Assembly (NCBI RefSeq): GCF_900582195.1
Contig: NZ_UTHA01000184.1
Location: 42,720-106,719 of the forward strand
Reading direction: 5' to 3'
Origin: Pseudomonas viridiflava
GTDB taxonomy: Bacteria > Pseudomonadota > Gammaproteobacteria > Pseudomonadales > Pseudomonadaceae
Length of the DNA: 64,000 bases
Shown here: piece by piece, positions 44,180-53,194 of the stretch
Layout: every line of letters begins with the position of its first letter
Numbering within the stretch: position 1 is the stretch's first letter
The notes under the pieces: model-generated
The model's database searches: none
Seen by the model: the letters and a program-made list of their open reading frames with translations, nothing else
What the model was told of the DNA's origin: nothing
Position numbers and translations under genes: made by a program

Positions 44180-45535
44180 TTAGACGAACAGCGACAGCAA
44201 CAGGATAAAGCCCAACGCGACGATGGACAGGATGGTTTCCATCGCCGTCCAGGTCTTGAACGTCTCGGCCACGGTCATATTGAAGTACTGCTTCACCAGC
44301 CAGAAACCGGCGTCGTTCACGTGGGACAGGATCAACGAACCGGCGCCGGTCGCCAGTACCAGCAGCTCACGGTTGACGCCCGGAATCATCCCGACCACCG
44401 GCACGACAATGCCTGCGCCGGTAATGGTCGCCACCGTCGCCGAACCGGTGGCGATACGAATCACCGCTGCCACCAGCCACGCCAACAGGATCGGCGAAAT
44501 CTGTGCGCTGACCGCCATGTGACCGATCACATCGCCCACGCCGCTGGTGACCAGCATCTGCTTGAAGCCACCGCCGGCACCGATGATCAGAATGATCGCC
44601 GCGGTTGGCGCCAGGCTCGCATCCAGCCACTTGAGCATCTGTTGCGAACCGATGCCCTGCTTGTGCCCGAAGGTGTACAGCGACAGCAGCAACGCCAGCA
44701 GCAATGCCGAGATCGGGTGACCGATCATGTCCATCCAGGTACGGAAGATGTGACCGTCCGGCAACGCCACATCAGCGAAGGTTTTCAGCAGCATCAGGAA
44801 CACCGGCAGCAGCACGGTGATCAGGGTGATGCTGAAGCTCGGCAGCTTGGCCGAGTCGTCGCTTTCACGGGCCAGTTGATCGACCAGTTCCTGATTCGGG
44901 TGACCCGGAATGTGCTTGGCGATAAACGTACCGAAGATCGGACCGGCGATGATCGCGGTCGGCAGCGCAACGATCAGACCATAAAGAATGGTCTTGCCGA
45001 TGTCAGCGCCGAACACGCCGATGGCCAGCAGCGGACCCGGGTGCGGTGGCACCAGGCCGTGCACCGCGGACAGGCCGGCGAGCAGCGGAATACCGATCTT
45101 GATGATCGACACGCCGGTGCGGCGCGCAACGATGAACACCAGCGGAATCAGCAGGACAAAGCCGATTTCGAAGAACAGCGGAATGCCCACCAGGAACGCG
45201 GCGAACATCATCGCCCACTGGACTTTGTCCTTACCGAACGCACGGATCAGGGTCTGGGCGATCTGATCCGCCCCGCCCGACTCGGCCATCATTTTGCCGA
45301 GCATGGTGCCCAGCGCGAGGATGATGCCGACGAAGCCGAGCACGCCACCGAAGCCGTCCTGGAACGCTTTGATGATGGTGCCGATCGGCATGCCCGACGT
45401 CAGGCCGAGGAACGCGGCGGCGATGGTCAGGGAAATGAACGGGTGAATCTTGAATTTGGTGATCAGGATAATCAGGCCGATTACCGTGACCACTGCATCG
45501 AGCAGCAGGAACGTCTCATGGGACATGCCAAACAT
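44180..45535 (-). CDS. gntP: Gluconate permease (GntP family)
   Basis: A 451-residue gluconate:H+ symporter with about 12-14 membrane helices. Conserved GntP stretches: SGMPIGTIIKAFQDGFGGVL, GLVPPHPGPLLA and ATGSATVATITGAGI. Follows gntK with an operator-like palindrome in the 82-bp gap. ATG 45535 has GGAGACACC upstream. Confidence 0.92.
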   Translation of the reverse strand: MFGMSHETFLLLDAVVTVIGLIILITKFKIHPFISLTIAAAFLGLTSGMPIGTIIKAFQDGFGGVLGFVGIILALGTMLGKMMAESGGADQIAQTLIRAFGKDKVQWAMMFAAFLVGIPLFFEIGFVLLIPLVFIVARRTGVSIIKIGIPLLAGLSAVHGLVPPHPGPLLAIGVFGADIGKTILYGLIVALPTAIIAGPIFGTFIAKHIPGHPNQELVDQLARESDDSAKLPSFSITLITVLLPVFLMLLKTFADVALPDGHIFRTWMDMIGHPISALLLALLLSLYTFGHKQGIGSQQMLKWLDASLAPTAAIILIIGAGGGFKQMLVTSGVGDVIGHMAVSAQISPILLAWLVAAVIRIATGSATVATITGAGIVVPVVGMIPGVNRELLVLATGAGSLILSHVNDAGFWLVKQYFNMTVAETFKTWTAMETILSIVALGFILLLSLFV

Positions 45536-45592
45536 TGGGGGTGTCTCCTGGATTGTTGTTGTTATTAAAGCGGGTTAAACAGAAGTCGGGAG

Positions 45593-45604
45593 GACAGCGC
45601 TGTC
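45593..45604. promoter_or_regulatory. Candidate GntR operator before gntP
   Basis: GACAGCGCTGTC is a perfect 12-bp palindrome that shares GACAGCGCT with the two sites upstream of gntK and gntR. Confidence 0.5.
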
Positions 45605-45617
45605 TCTTTCAACACAC

Positions 45618-46151
45618 TCATACCGCCTGCTTCAGACCGTGGGCCTGCCACCAGACGTGAGCCTGGGACGCCAGTTGTTCAACACTGTGGATCGACGCAT
45701 TCAGTGCCAACGTCAGCGGTTCGCCCTTGGGCGACTCGAGGGTGGCGAACTGGCTTTCGATCAACGTCGCCGGCATGAAGTGGCCCGGACGGTGGGACAC
45801 ACGTTCAGCGGCAACTTCAGGGGTCAACTCAAGAAACACGAAGCCCAGGCCTGGCAAGGCGCTGCGCAACACTTCGCGATAACTGTGTTTAAGGGCCGAG
45901 CAGGTCAGCACCGGGCGTTTGCCCAGCGCGTCGACGCGACGCAGTTCATCGCACAGGCTGTCGAGCCAGCCGGCACGGTCGTCGTCGTTCAGGGGGATCC
46001 CCGCGCTCATCTTTTCGATGTTCGCGGCCGGATGGAAAGTATCGCCTTCAATGGCAGTGGCGCCGCTCAATTGGCACAAGGCCTCGCTGACGCACGTCTT
46101 GCCGCAACCGGCAACGCCCATGATGACCAGGGCGGTGATGGGATGACTCAT
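45618..46151 (-). CDS. gntK: Gluconokinase
   Basis: A 177-residue kinase that phosphorylates gluconate to 6-phosphogluconate. P-loop G12-VAGCGKT-19, then EGDTFHPAANIEKMSAGIPL, DDRAGWL and the TCSALKHSYRE region, all standard for GntK. Divergent from gntR. ATG 46151 follows GAGGTG. Confidence 0.93.
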   Translation of the reverse strand: MSHPITALVIMGVAGCGKTCVSEALCQLSGATAIEGDTFHPAANIEKMSAGIPLNDDDRAGWLDSLCDELRRVDALGKRPVLTCSALKHSYREVLRSALPGLGFVFLELTPEVAAERVSHRPGHFMPATLIESQFATLESPKGEPLTLALNASIHSVEQLASQAHVWWQAHGLKQAV

Positions 46152-46172
46152 ATAACACCTCAGCGCGCAGAC

Positions 46173-46186
46173 AGCGCTACCTTTGC
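46173..46186. promoter_or_regulatory. Candidate GntR operator (gntK side)
   Basis: AGCGCTACCTTTGC; reverse strand GC-A-AAG-G-TAGCGCT, one base off the AC-N-AAG-N-TAGCGCT operator I recall for P. aeruginosa GntR. It lies 22 bp from the gntK start. Confidence 0.5.
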
Positions 46187-46324
46187 TAGCTATGACTCTA
46201 GTGCACAGGCAGAAGTTGCCGACGCCTTCTTGTCGTTTTTTTGGGTTGCAGCAGGTTTGTTCCCAACACCAAAAAGCGAAGATCAGGCAGGACCTCGCTT
46301 ACGCATTTACAGCTGCATCAGGAC

Positions 46325-46338
46325 AGCGCTACCTTAGT
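46325..46338. promoter_or_regulatory. Candidate GntR operator (gntR side)
   Basis: AGCGCTACCTTAGT; its reverse strand AC-T-AAG-G-TAGCGCT matches the recalled operator exactly. It lies 28 bp before the gntR ATG. Confidence 0.6.
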
Positions 46339-46366
46339 GCCTTGATTTTTGTTTGGCAAGCCGTCG

Positions 46367-47398
46367 ATGACCACCCCTAAAAACGATAAAAATACCCGCA
46401 CCACCGGCCGTCCCACCCTTAATGAAGTTGCCCGCCTGGCCGGTGTCAGCCCGATTACCGCCTCCCGCGCCTTGCGTGGGGTCAGCACGGTCGCCACGGA
46501 ACTCGTGGAAAAAGTGCAGAAAGCCGCCCTCGAACTCAACTACGTGGTCAACCCTGCCGCCCGCGCACTGGCCTCGGCGCAGAGCCATTCGGTGGTGGTT
46601 CTGGTGCCTTCGTTATCCAACTTGCTGTTCATCGATACACTGGAAGCCATTCATCGGGTGCTCACGCCCAAAGGCTTCGAAGTGCTGATCGGTAACTTCC
46701 ACTACTCGCGCGATGAAGAAGAAAACCTGCTGCGCAACTACATGGCCTATCAGCCGCGCGGTTTCTTGCTGACCGGGTTTGACCGCACCGAAAGTTCGCG
46801 GCGGATGATCGAGGCGAGCAACATTCCCTGCGTGTACATGATGGAACTGGACAGCGCTGCCGGGGTGAATTGTGTCGGTTTCTCGCAGCTCAGTGCCGGT
46901 GAAACGGCGGCCGAGCATTTACTCTCGCGTGGGCGCAAGCGTCTCGCTTACATTGGCGCGCAGCTCGATCAGCGCACGCTGCTGCGCGGTGAAGGCTTCC
47001 GCAAAGCATTGCAGAAGGCCGGTCGTTACGACCCGGATCTGGAAGTGCTGACGCCACGCGCTTCGTCAGTGGGCTTGGGCGGGGAACTGTTTATGCAATT
47101 GCTCGCGGCGCATCCGGATGTTGATGCAATCTTCTTTGGTAACGACGACCTGGCGCAGGGAGCGTTGCTGGAAGCGCTGCGCCACGGCATCAGGATTCCC
47201 GAGCAAGTGGCGATTCTCGGTTTCAACGACTTGCCGATGTCCGAACACATGGTGCCGCGCCTGAGCAGCATCAACACCCCGCGTGAAGCGATTGGCCGGC
47301 GTGCGGCGGAGCAGATGTTGACGTTGATGGCCGGTAACAGCGTAGCGCGCCCGGTGGAAGACATGGGCTTCGAACTGAAGATTCGTGAAAGCACATAA
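46367..47398 (+). CDS. gntR: GntR, LacI-family gluconate repressor
   Basis: A 343-residue LacI-type repressor. N-terminal HTH TLNEVARLAGVSPITASRAL, then hinge helix and sugar-binding core (GFNDLPMSEHMVPRLSSI). Binds gluconate or 6-phosphogluconate and represses gntK, gntP and itself. ATG 46367 chosen; an in-frame TTG lies six codons upstream. Confidence 0.92.
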   Translation: MTTPKNDKNTRTTGRPTLNEVARLAGVSPITASRALRGVSTVATELVEKVQKAALELNYVVNPAARALASAQSHSVVVLVPSLSNLLFIDTLEAIHRVLTPKGFEVLIGNFHYSRDEEENLLRNYMAYQPRGFLLTGFDRTESSRRMIEASNIPCVYMMELDSAAGVNCVGFSQLSAGETAAEHLLSRGRKRLAYIGAQLDQRTLLRGEGFRKALQKAGRYDPDLEVLTPRASSVGLGGELFMQLLAAHPDVDAIFFGNDDLAQGALLEALRHGIRIPEQVAILGFNDLPMSEHMVPRLSSINTPREAIGRRAAEQMLTLMAGNSVARPVEDMGFELKIREST

Positions 47399-47430
47399 AC
47401 CCTGAAATCCCTGTGGGAGCTGGCTTCACC

Positions 47431-47541
47431 GATCGTTCCCACGCTCTGCGTGGGAATGCCTCAACGGACGCTCCGCGTTCGGCTTTTGATGGGACGCAGA
47501 GCGTCCCGGGCTGCATTCCCACGCAGAGCGTGGGAACGATC
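47431..47541. repeat. Nested palindromic element, copy B
   Basis: Same structure as 40683-40790: outer arms GATCGTTCCCACGCTCTGCG and CGCAGAGCGTGGGAACGATC, inner arms around GGACGCTCCGCGTTC / GGGACGCAGAGCGTCCC. Its right edge provides the stop codon of the convergent LysR gene. Confidence 0.8.
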
Positions 47542-48415
47542 AACCGCCCAACAATTCGACGAGGGCATGCGCACCCTTTTGTAAGGGCTGGCTCTTGAGC
47601 CACACCGCATGTACCGGCATCACCAAGCCGTTTTCGATATTGCGAAAATTCAGGCGTTGCAGCCGTCCACTGTCCAGTCGCGGCTGCACCACCGACAGCG
47701 GAAAATTGCCCCAGCCCAATCCCGCCTCGACCATTTCCATCGCTGTCTCAAGGCTGTCGGTGCGCCAATACGATTGCGCCACCAACGGCCGCGTTTCACT
47801 GATCGGCAAGTCGCGGCTGGCGACGATGATCTGCCGCACATGTACCAGATCTTCCAGAAACAGGTCCTGCTGCCCCTGCAACAGCGGACTGTCCGCCGCC
47901 AGCGAGGCGATCATCCGTTCGTTGCCGACAAACTGAAAACGCTCCAGCACGTTCATGCTCAGCCCGGCGAACGCCAGGCACACGCTGACGCGGCCACTGT
48001 GCAGCATCGCCAGGACGTCATCCTGCGGTGCGGTCAGCACTTCGATGTCGAGCAGCGGATGGCGCTCGGCGATCACCTTGATCGCCGCCAGCAAACGGCG
48101 CCGGTCGATGTCCGCGACCACGCCGATCGACAACTTGCTCTCCAGCCCCAACGACAATTCCACGGCATGCACTTGCAATTGCTTGAGCTGCTCGGCGATC
48201 AGCCGTGCGTGCGGCACCAGTGACAGCGCCATCGCCGTGGGTTGCGGTTCGCGATGGCTGCGATCGAACAGCAGATAACCCAGTTCGGCCTCAAGGTTGC
48301 CAATACTCATGCTGACGGCGGAAGGCACCCGACCCAATGCGCGAGCCGCTGCCGAAAACGAGCCGCGTTCAATCACCGCAAGAAACAGCTCGATGCTGTC
48401 GCTGTTGAAATTCAC
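47540..48415 (-). CDS. LysR regulator divergent from second PACE gene
   Basis: A 291-residue regulator. HTH FLAVIERGSFSAAARALGRV then PSAVSMSIGNLEAELGYLLF. GTG start at 48415 has AGGTG upstream; another GTG three codons earlier lacks one. The TGA stop overlaps the adjacent palindromic repeat. Resembles the LysR at 36305 in position and partner. Confidence 0.86.
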   Translation of the reverse strand: MNFNSDSIELFLAVIERGSFSAAARALGRVPSAVSMSIGNLEAELGYLLFDRSHREPQPTAMALSLVPHARLIAEQLKQLQVHAVELSLGLESKLSIGVVADIDRRRLLAAIKVIAERHPLLDIEVLTAPQDDVLAMLHSGRVSVCLAFAGLSMNVLERFQFVGNERMIASLAADSPLLQGQQDLFLEDLVHVRQIIVASRDLPISETRPLVAQSYWRTDSLETAMEMVEAGLGWGNFPLSVVQPRLDSGRLQRLNFRNIENGLVMPVHAVWLKSQPLQKGAHALVELLGG

Positions 48416-48445
48416 CCTGAACACCTATCAATAGAACTGAAAGTA

Positions 48446-48464
48446 GCTGACTTTTTCTGTCAGC
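48446..48464. promoter_or_regulatory. Hairpin/inverted repeat between LysR and PACE genes
   Basis: GCTGAC-TTTTTCT-GTCAGC, flanked by TCAATAG and CTATTGA; a candidate LysR binding region or leader hairpin. Confidence 0.35.
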
Positions 48465-48537
48465 CCTATTGAAGCTATCTTTCGCCGTCTTCGCCAGTCC
48501 CACTGGCCAACAAACGGCAAGAAAGAGGCAAATCCCC

Positions 48538-48978
48538 ATGCAAGGCGTTAAACGCAAACTGGTCTATGTATCGCTCTACGAAGTGATCGGCATGACCTTC
48601 TCCGCCCTCGGGCTGGCGCTGTTGTCCGGCACCTCACCGGGCAGCACCGGGCCGCTGGCGGTGATCATCACCACCATCGCCGTGACCTGGAACTTCATTT
48701 ACACCTCGTTGTTCGAGCACTGGGAAAGCCGCCAGCAATCGCGCACGCGCACGGTGAAACGACGCATTGCTCACGCCGTCGGCTTTCAACTGACGCTCAT
48801 CGTGTTCCTGATTCCGCTGATCGCGTGGTGGATGAACATCAGTCTGGTGCAGGCGTTTCTATTGGATCTGGCGCTGATCATTTTCATCCCGTGCTACACG
48901 TTTGCCTTCAACTGGCTGTTCGACCGGATCTTCGGACTGCCGGCCTCGGCGTTGCCAGATTCGGCGGCTGCGGCATAA
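48538..48978 (+). CDS. PACE family efflux protein (second copy)
   Basis: A 146-residue four-helix protein, paralogous to 35778-36215: acidic residue in helix 1 (VSLYEVIGMTFSALGLAL), TWNFIYTSLFEHWE, and RRIAHAVGFQLTLIVFLIPL. ATG 48538 is preceded by AAAGAGG. Predicted proton-driven export of cationic biocides or polyamines. Confidence 0.85.
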   Translation: MQGVKRKLVYVSLYEVIGMTFSALGLALLSGTSPGSTGPLAVIITTIAVTWNFIYTSLFEHWESRQQSRTRTVKRRIAHAVGFQLTLIVFLIPLIAWWMNISLVQAFLLDLALIIFIPCYTFAFNWLFDRIFGLPASALPDSAAAA

Positions 48979-49103
48979 ATCGTTAATTCGTAAGCAGATA
49001 TTGCAAGAAATCAGCGGTTTAGCAGGTTAAACAGCCGATATTCACAATCCGCCAACTCCGATAGCAGGCTAAGCTTTTCCATCAATAAAAAATGGATCAG
49101 CCC

Positions 49104-50528
49104 ATGACTGCACACGCCCCCGCCGCCGCGCAAAGCGACGGTATCGACCCGATCCGCGCCGCTCAGGTATCCGCCCGCATCGATCGCCTTCCGGCGGTCG
49201 CGACGATTTGGCGCTTGGTGGCGCTGCTGTCAATCGGTGGTTTCTTCGAACTCTACGACTTGTTCCAGACCGCTTACATCAGCCCCGGGCTGATTCGCGA
49301 CGGCATCTTTGCCACTGGCAATCAGGGCGTATTCGGTTTCTCTGATCAAGCAGCGTTTGCCTCGGCGACGTTCCTCGGCCTGTTCCTCGGCGCCAGCCTG
49401 CTCAGCCCGTTGGCCGATCGCTTCGGGCGCCGCGCGATCTTCACCTTCGCGCTGGTCTGGTACACGGTGGCGACGGTGTTGATGGGGATTCAGAGTTCAG
49501 CGATGGGCATCATCTGCATGCGTTTTCTGGTGGGTATCGGTCTGGGCATCGAGTTGGTGACCATCGACGCCTACCTCTCGGAACTGGTGCCCAAACGCAT
49601 GCGCAGCTCGGCGTTCGCCTTCGCGTTTTTCATCCAGTTCCTCTCGGTGCCGGCCGTGGCACTGATGTCGTGGTGGCTGGTGCCGCAAGCGCCATTCGGC
49701 GTGTCCGGCTGGCGCTGGGTGGTGCTGGCCAGTGCGGTGTTTGCGCTGTTTATCTGGTGGCTGCGCAAGCGTCTGCCGGAGTCGCCGCGCTGGTTGGCGC
49801 AGCATGGCCGCTTTGATGAAGCCAACCGGATTCTCGATGGCATCGAAGCACGCTGCGAGAAGGACCACGGTAAACCGTTGGATACGCCGGAAACTGTGCC
49901 TGTCGACGTCGAAGGCAAGGGCCGCTTCGCCGATATCTGGCAGGCGCCGTATCGCCGTCGCGCATTGATGCTGATCGTTTTCCACATTTTCCAGGCCATC
50001 GGGTTCTTCGGTTTCGGCAACTGGTTGCCGGCGCTGCTGTCCGGTCAGGGTGTCAGCGTTACCCATAGTTTGATGTACGCGTTCATCATCACCCTCGCCT
50101 ACCCGCTCGGGCCGTTGCTGTTCGTGAAATTCGCCAACCGCTTCGAGAACAAATGGCAGATCGTCGGCTCGGCCCTCGGCGCCATGACCTTCGGCACCTT
50201 GTTCGCCTTGCAGACCAGCGCGTTCGGGCTGATCTTCTGCGGGGTGATGATCACCTTCTGCAACGCCTGGCTGAGCTTCAGTTATCACTCGTACCAGAGC
50301 GAACTGTTCCCGACCAACATCCGCGCCCGTGCCGTGGGTTTCTGCTATTCGTTCAGTCGTTTGTCGACAGTGTTCAGCAGCCTGTTGATCGGTTTGTTTC
50401 TCGACAATTTCGGCACGCCGGGGGTTTTGGCGTTTATCGTCAGCAGCATGCTCATCGTGATGTTGACGATCGGCTGGTTCGGCCCGCGCACGCGCAATCT
50501 GGCACTGGAGAACATTGCCCATCGCTGA
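49104..50528 (+). CDS. MFS transporter, sugar/metabolite:H+ symporter type
   Basis: A 474-residue, 12-helix major facilitator. Signatures ASLLSPLADRFGRRAIFTF (loop 2-3) and WWLRKRLPESPRWLAQ in the central loop place it in the sugar-porter/NiaP-like group; substrate not known. ATG 49104 (MTAHAP) has GGATCAG upstream; an ATG four codons earlier has no ribosome site. Confidence 0.87.
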   Translation: MTAHAPAAAQSDGIDPIRAAQVSARIDRLPAVATIWRLVALLSIGGFFELYDLFQTAYISPGLIRDGIFATGNQGVFGFSDQAAFASATFLGLFLGASLLSPLADRFGRRAIFTFALVWYTVATVLMGIQSSAMGIICMRFLVGIGLGIELVTIDAYLSELVPKRMRSSAFAFAFFIQFLSVPAVALMSWWLVPQAPFGVSGWRWVVLASAVFALFIWWLRKRLPESPRWLAQHGRFDEANRILDGIEARCEKDHGKPLDTPETVPVDVEGKGRFADIWQAPYRRRALMLIVFHIFQAIGFFGFGNWLPALLSGQGVSVTHSLMYAFIITLAYPLGPLLFVKFANRFENKWQIVGSALGAMTFGTLFALQTSAFGLIFCGVMITFCNAWLSFSYHSYQSELFPTNIRARAVGFCYSFSRLSTVFSSLLIGLFLDNFGTPGVLAFIVSSMLIVMLTIGWFGPRTRNLALENIAHR

Positions 50529-50684
50529 TGACTGGCAACGGTCATCCTCTGCCGCTTAACGGCAAGGGGTGACCGCCGCGAACACCTGACTGACTATCAA
50601 CTTGTTGAAATAAAAGGATTTATTAGGAAGGCACGCTAATTGCTCCGATACGCGAGTCAGCAATTAACTACAGGTCCACACATC

Positions 50685-51230
50685 ATGTTGATCAGTGCCA
50701 AACAACAGCAAATCATTCACCTGCCCAAAGCGCTGAATGACGATGCGACGTCCACCGCTGCCGCCGGTCTGCAAGGTGGCCTGCACGGCGCCATGCTGCA
50801 AACCCTGCAAAACCAGACTCAGGCGCAAACCGCCGAAGCCACCGCCAAGGTGCAGGACTCGGCCACGCAGATCGCCACCCAGCAAGTCAGCGAAGCCACG
50901 CGCATCAGCGACAACGTCGACGAAGCGTTTGCCAAGACCCGCGTCAACCTGCAAGCCACCGATGCCACCACGGCCTCGGCAACATCCGCCACCGATGAAT
51001 TCAAGGACTACATGAGCAAGACGCCGGAACAGCGTCTGCGCGACAGTATCCTGCAGTCCATGGGGCTGACCGAAGACGACATCAAAGCCATGCCGCCGGA
51101 AAAACAATTGGCCATCGGCAAAGAGATCGCCGAGCGCTTGCAGGACAAGATGAAGCTGGCGCAGGCGGAAAAAGACAACGATGTGAAGGACAGTGACAAG
51201 CAAGCGGACAAGTTTCTCGCTGCGCTGTGA
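50685..51230 (+). CDS. Hypothetical Pseudomonas protein with Ala/Thr/Gln-rich coiled coil
   Basis: A 181-residue protein, no signal peptide. Residues 20-110 are rich in Ala, Thr, Gln and Asp (predicted helical, low complexity). The C-terminal 70 residues contain KTPEQRLRDSILQSMGLTED and MPPEKQLAIGKEIAERLQDK, a helical motif found in many Pseudomonas proteins of unknown role. The start MLISAKQQQI has no strong ribosome site. Could be secreted by a non-classical route, unproven. Confidence 0.72.
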   Translation: MLISAKQQQIIHLPKALNDDATSTAAAGLQGGLHGAMLQTLQNQTQAQTAEATAKVQDSATQIATQQVSEATRISDNVDEAFAKTRVNLQATDATTASATSATDEFKDYMSKTPEQRLRDSILQSMGLTEDDIKAMPPEKQLAIGKEIAERLQDKMKLAQAEKDNDVKDSDKQADKFLAAL

Positions 51231-51254
51231 TCTTCAAGTCACCCCGATATCAAA

Positions 51255-51343
51255 TGTGGGAGCGAGCCTGCTCGCGAAGGCGGTGTTTCAGTGAAATTTT
51301 CACCGACTGACACACTGCTTTCGCGAGCAAGCTCGCTCCCACA
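51255..51343. repeat. REPIN
   Basis: Inverted REP cores, TGTGGG outward; the first arm has one change (GAGCGAGCCTGC). Between convergent genes. Confidence 0.88.
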
Positions 51344-51365
51344 TTAATTGTATCCAACCGAAGAA

Positions 51366-52685
51366 TCAGTTCAGTTGCAGGGTTTCATTGAACTGACTGA
51401 TAGCATCCACCACATGCCGCGACCCCTGCTGAATCTCCAGAATCACCTCCCCCGCCTCATTTGCCAGTTCCACGCCGAGCCCGGTCCGACTCAGGCTCGA
51501 TTGCATGCTCGACACCGCACTCAGCGACAGGTCATGGTTCTTGCGCACCACATCGACAATTTCCAGCGTCGCCTGACTGGTGCGCGCCGCTAGGCTACGC
51601 ACTTCGTCCGCGACCACTGCAAAGCCGCGCCCATGTTCCCCGGCCCGCGCCGCTTCAATCGCAGCATTGAGCGCCAGCAAGTTAGTCTGGTCGGCAATGC
51701 CGCGAATGGTCTGGACGATGGTGCCGATGATGTCCGACTGCTTGCTCACCGCATCGATACTCGCCGCTGCTTCGTTGAGGTCGCGGGAAATGTCCTGAAT
51801 GATCTGCACGGTTTGCTGCACGACCTGTGAGCCCTTTTGCGCGCAGGCGTCGTTTTGCACCGAGGTGCTGTGGGCCGATTCGGCAGCGTTTTGCAGCGTG
51901 GTCATTTGATGGGTGATGTCGCTGGCGAACTTGACCACTTTGTACAAGCGGCCCTTGGCGTCGAACAATGGGTTGTAAGACGCTTCCAGGTAAACCATCT
52001 GCCCCGACTTGTTCTTGCGCTCGAAACGATGGGAGTGATATTCGCCACGGTTGAGCGAAGCCCAGAACGCCTTGTATTGCGCGGACTCGGCTTCGGCCCG
52101 ATGGCAGAACAGGCTGTGGTGATGACCGACGATTTCGTTGAGCGAGTACTGCATGGTCTTGAGGAAGTTGTCGTTGGCGGTGATGACATTGCCTTCCGGG
52201 GTGAACTCGATCACTGCCATGGAACGGCTGATCGCCGCCAGCATGCTTTCTTCTTCGTGTTCTTTATTCACCCGGGCAGTGATGTCGGCGGCCACTTTGA
52301 TCACGCTCTGGACTTGTTTGTCCGGACCATACACCGGCATGTAACTGGCTTCGAGCCAGACTTCCCTGCCGGCCTTGTTCAAGCGCAGGAAAGTGCCGCT
52401 GATCGGCTCACCGCGAGCCAGGTCACGCCACAATCTGGCGTACTCCTCGCTGCGATAGAACGCCTCTTCACAAAACACCCGATGATGTTTGCCACGCACT
52501 TCATCGGCGCTGTAGCCCATGGTATTGCAGAAATTTTCGTTGGCATCCAGAACGATGCCGTCAGGGCTGAACTCGATCATTGCCATCGAACGGCTGATCG
52601 CCGCCAGTTTGGCATTGGCCTCGGTCAAGGCGCAGCTGAAGCGCTCGATCTGCTGCAGGTCAGCCTTGTGATGTAGGTTGAACAT
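51366..52685 (-). CDS. PAS-PAS methyl-accepting chemotaxis protein, BdlA-like (second copy)
   Basis: A 439-residue soluble receptor, no membrane helix. Two PAS domains (about 28-130 and 150-255; ISRSMAMIEFSPDG and ISRSMAVIEFTPEG) with PAC endings WLEASYMPVYG and YLEASYNPLFD. The signalling tip is DQTNLLALNAAIEAARAGEH. ATG 52685 follows GGAAGG. Same architecture and length as 23629-24948 but clearly diverged. Confidence 0.88.
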   Translation of the reverse strand: MFNLHHKADLQQIERFSCALTEANAKLAAISRSMAMIEFSPDGIVLDANENFCNTMGYSADEVRGKHHRVFCEEAFYRSEEYARLWRDLARGEPISGTFLRLNKAGREVWLEASYMPVYGPDKQVQSVIKVAADITARVNKEHEEESMLAAISRSMAVIEFTPEGNVITANDNFLKTMQYSLNEIVGHHHSLFCHRAEAESAQYKAFWASLNRGEYHSHRFERKNKSGQMVYLEASYNPLFDAKGRLYKVVKFASDITHQMTTLQNAAESAHSTSVQNDACAQKGSQVVQQTVQIIQDISRDLNEAAASIDAVSKQSDIIGTIVQTIRGIADQTNLLALNAAIEAARAGEHGRGFAVVADEVRSLAARTSQATLEIVDVVRKNHDLSLSAVSSMQSSLSRTGLGVELANEAGEVILEIQQGSRHVVDAISQFNETLQLN

Positions 52686-53145
52686 GGTTGTATCACCTTC
52701 CGCGCGGACTTTTGATTTGATGAAAGTTCAGGTCTTTCACGATCCACCACTACGTTCCACAGAACAGGCACACGCATTCCTCCACAGGAGGAAGTTGTCA
52801 GGTGATAAATGATGATCAATCGGAGCGTCCGTGCAGCGACGCTCTAATCAAGACATCCTTCTCTTGATAGCCCGCACGCGGGCCAACCCTAACGCGTTGA
52901 AAAACTTCCATGTAAGCGACGCTCCTTGTTGGTTCAGTGTCGGTGCCTTGGATTGCGCACTCTGGCAGCATGAATTCACGGACTAACGCTGTGCGTCCGG
53001 CATGTTTTGACATGACGGTCGACATAGTTAGTTACGGGAAGCATAGCCAGTGCAAAGACCTGCGCAAGGCCACTAGTCGGCCAGTATCTGGCACTTTTTG
53101 CACAAGAAACGGTTCAGCGCGGGGAGAATTGTTGCCGGAGCGGAC
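52686..53145. other. Intergenic region, no gene supported
   Basis: About 460 bp between the MCP gene and a single REP. AT content is somewhat higher than around. A minus-strand frame of 69 codons exists (52816-53025) but has no ribosome site, no known similarity and no codon bias. Promoter of the MCP must be here. Confidence 0.3.
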
Positions 53146-53172
53146 GCTTTCGCGAGCAGGCTCGCTCCCACA
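53146..53172. repeat. Single REP
   Basis: One REP unit (TTTCGCGAGCAGGCTCGCTC, then CCACA) without an inverted partner. Confidence 0.8.
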
Positions 53173-53194
53173 GAGGTCGGTAGTGTTCTTGAGA

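Noticed and set aside
44099..45568. Open frame of 489 codons on the plus strand opposite gntP
   Set aside because: Composition rich in Arg/Gln/His typical of antisense frames; gntP is a clear membrane protein on the minus strand.
52816..53025. 69-codon minus-strand frame between MCP and desaturase genes
   Set aside because: No ribosome site, no recognisable family and no clear codon bias.
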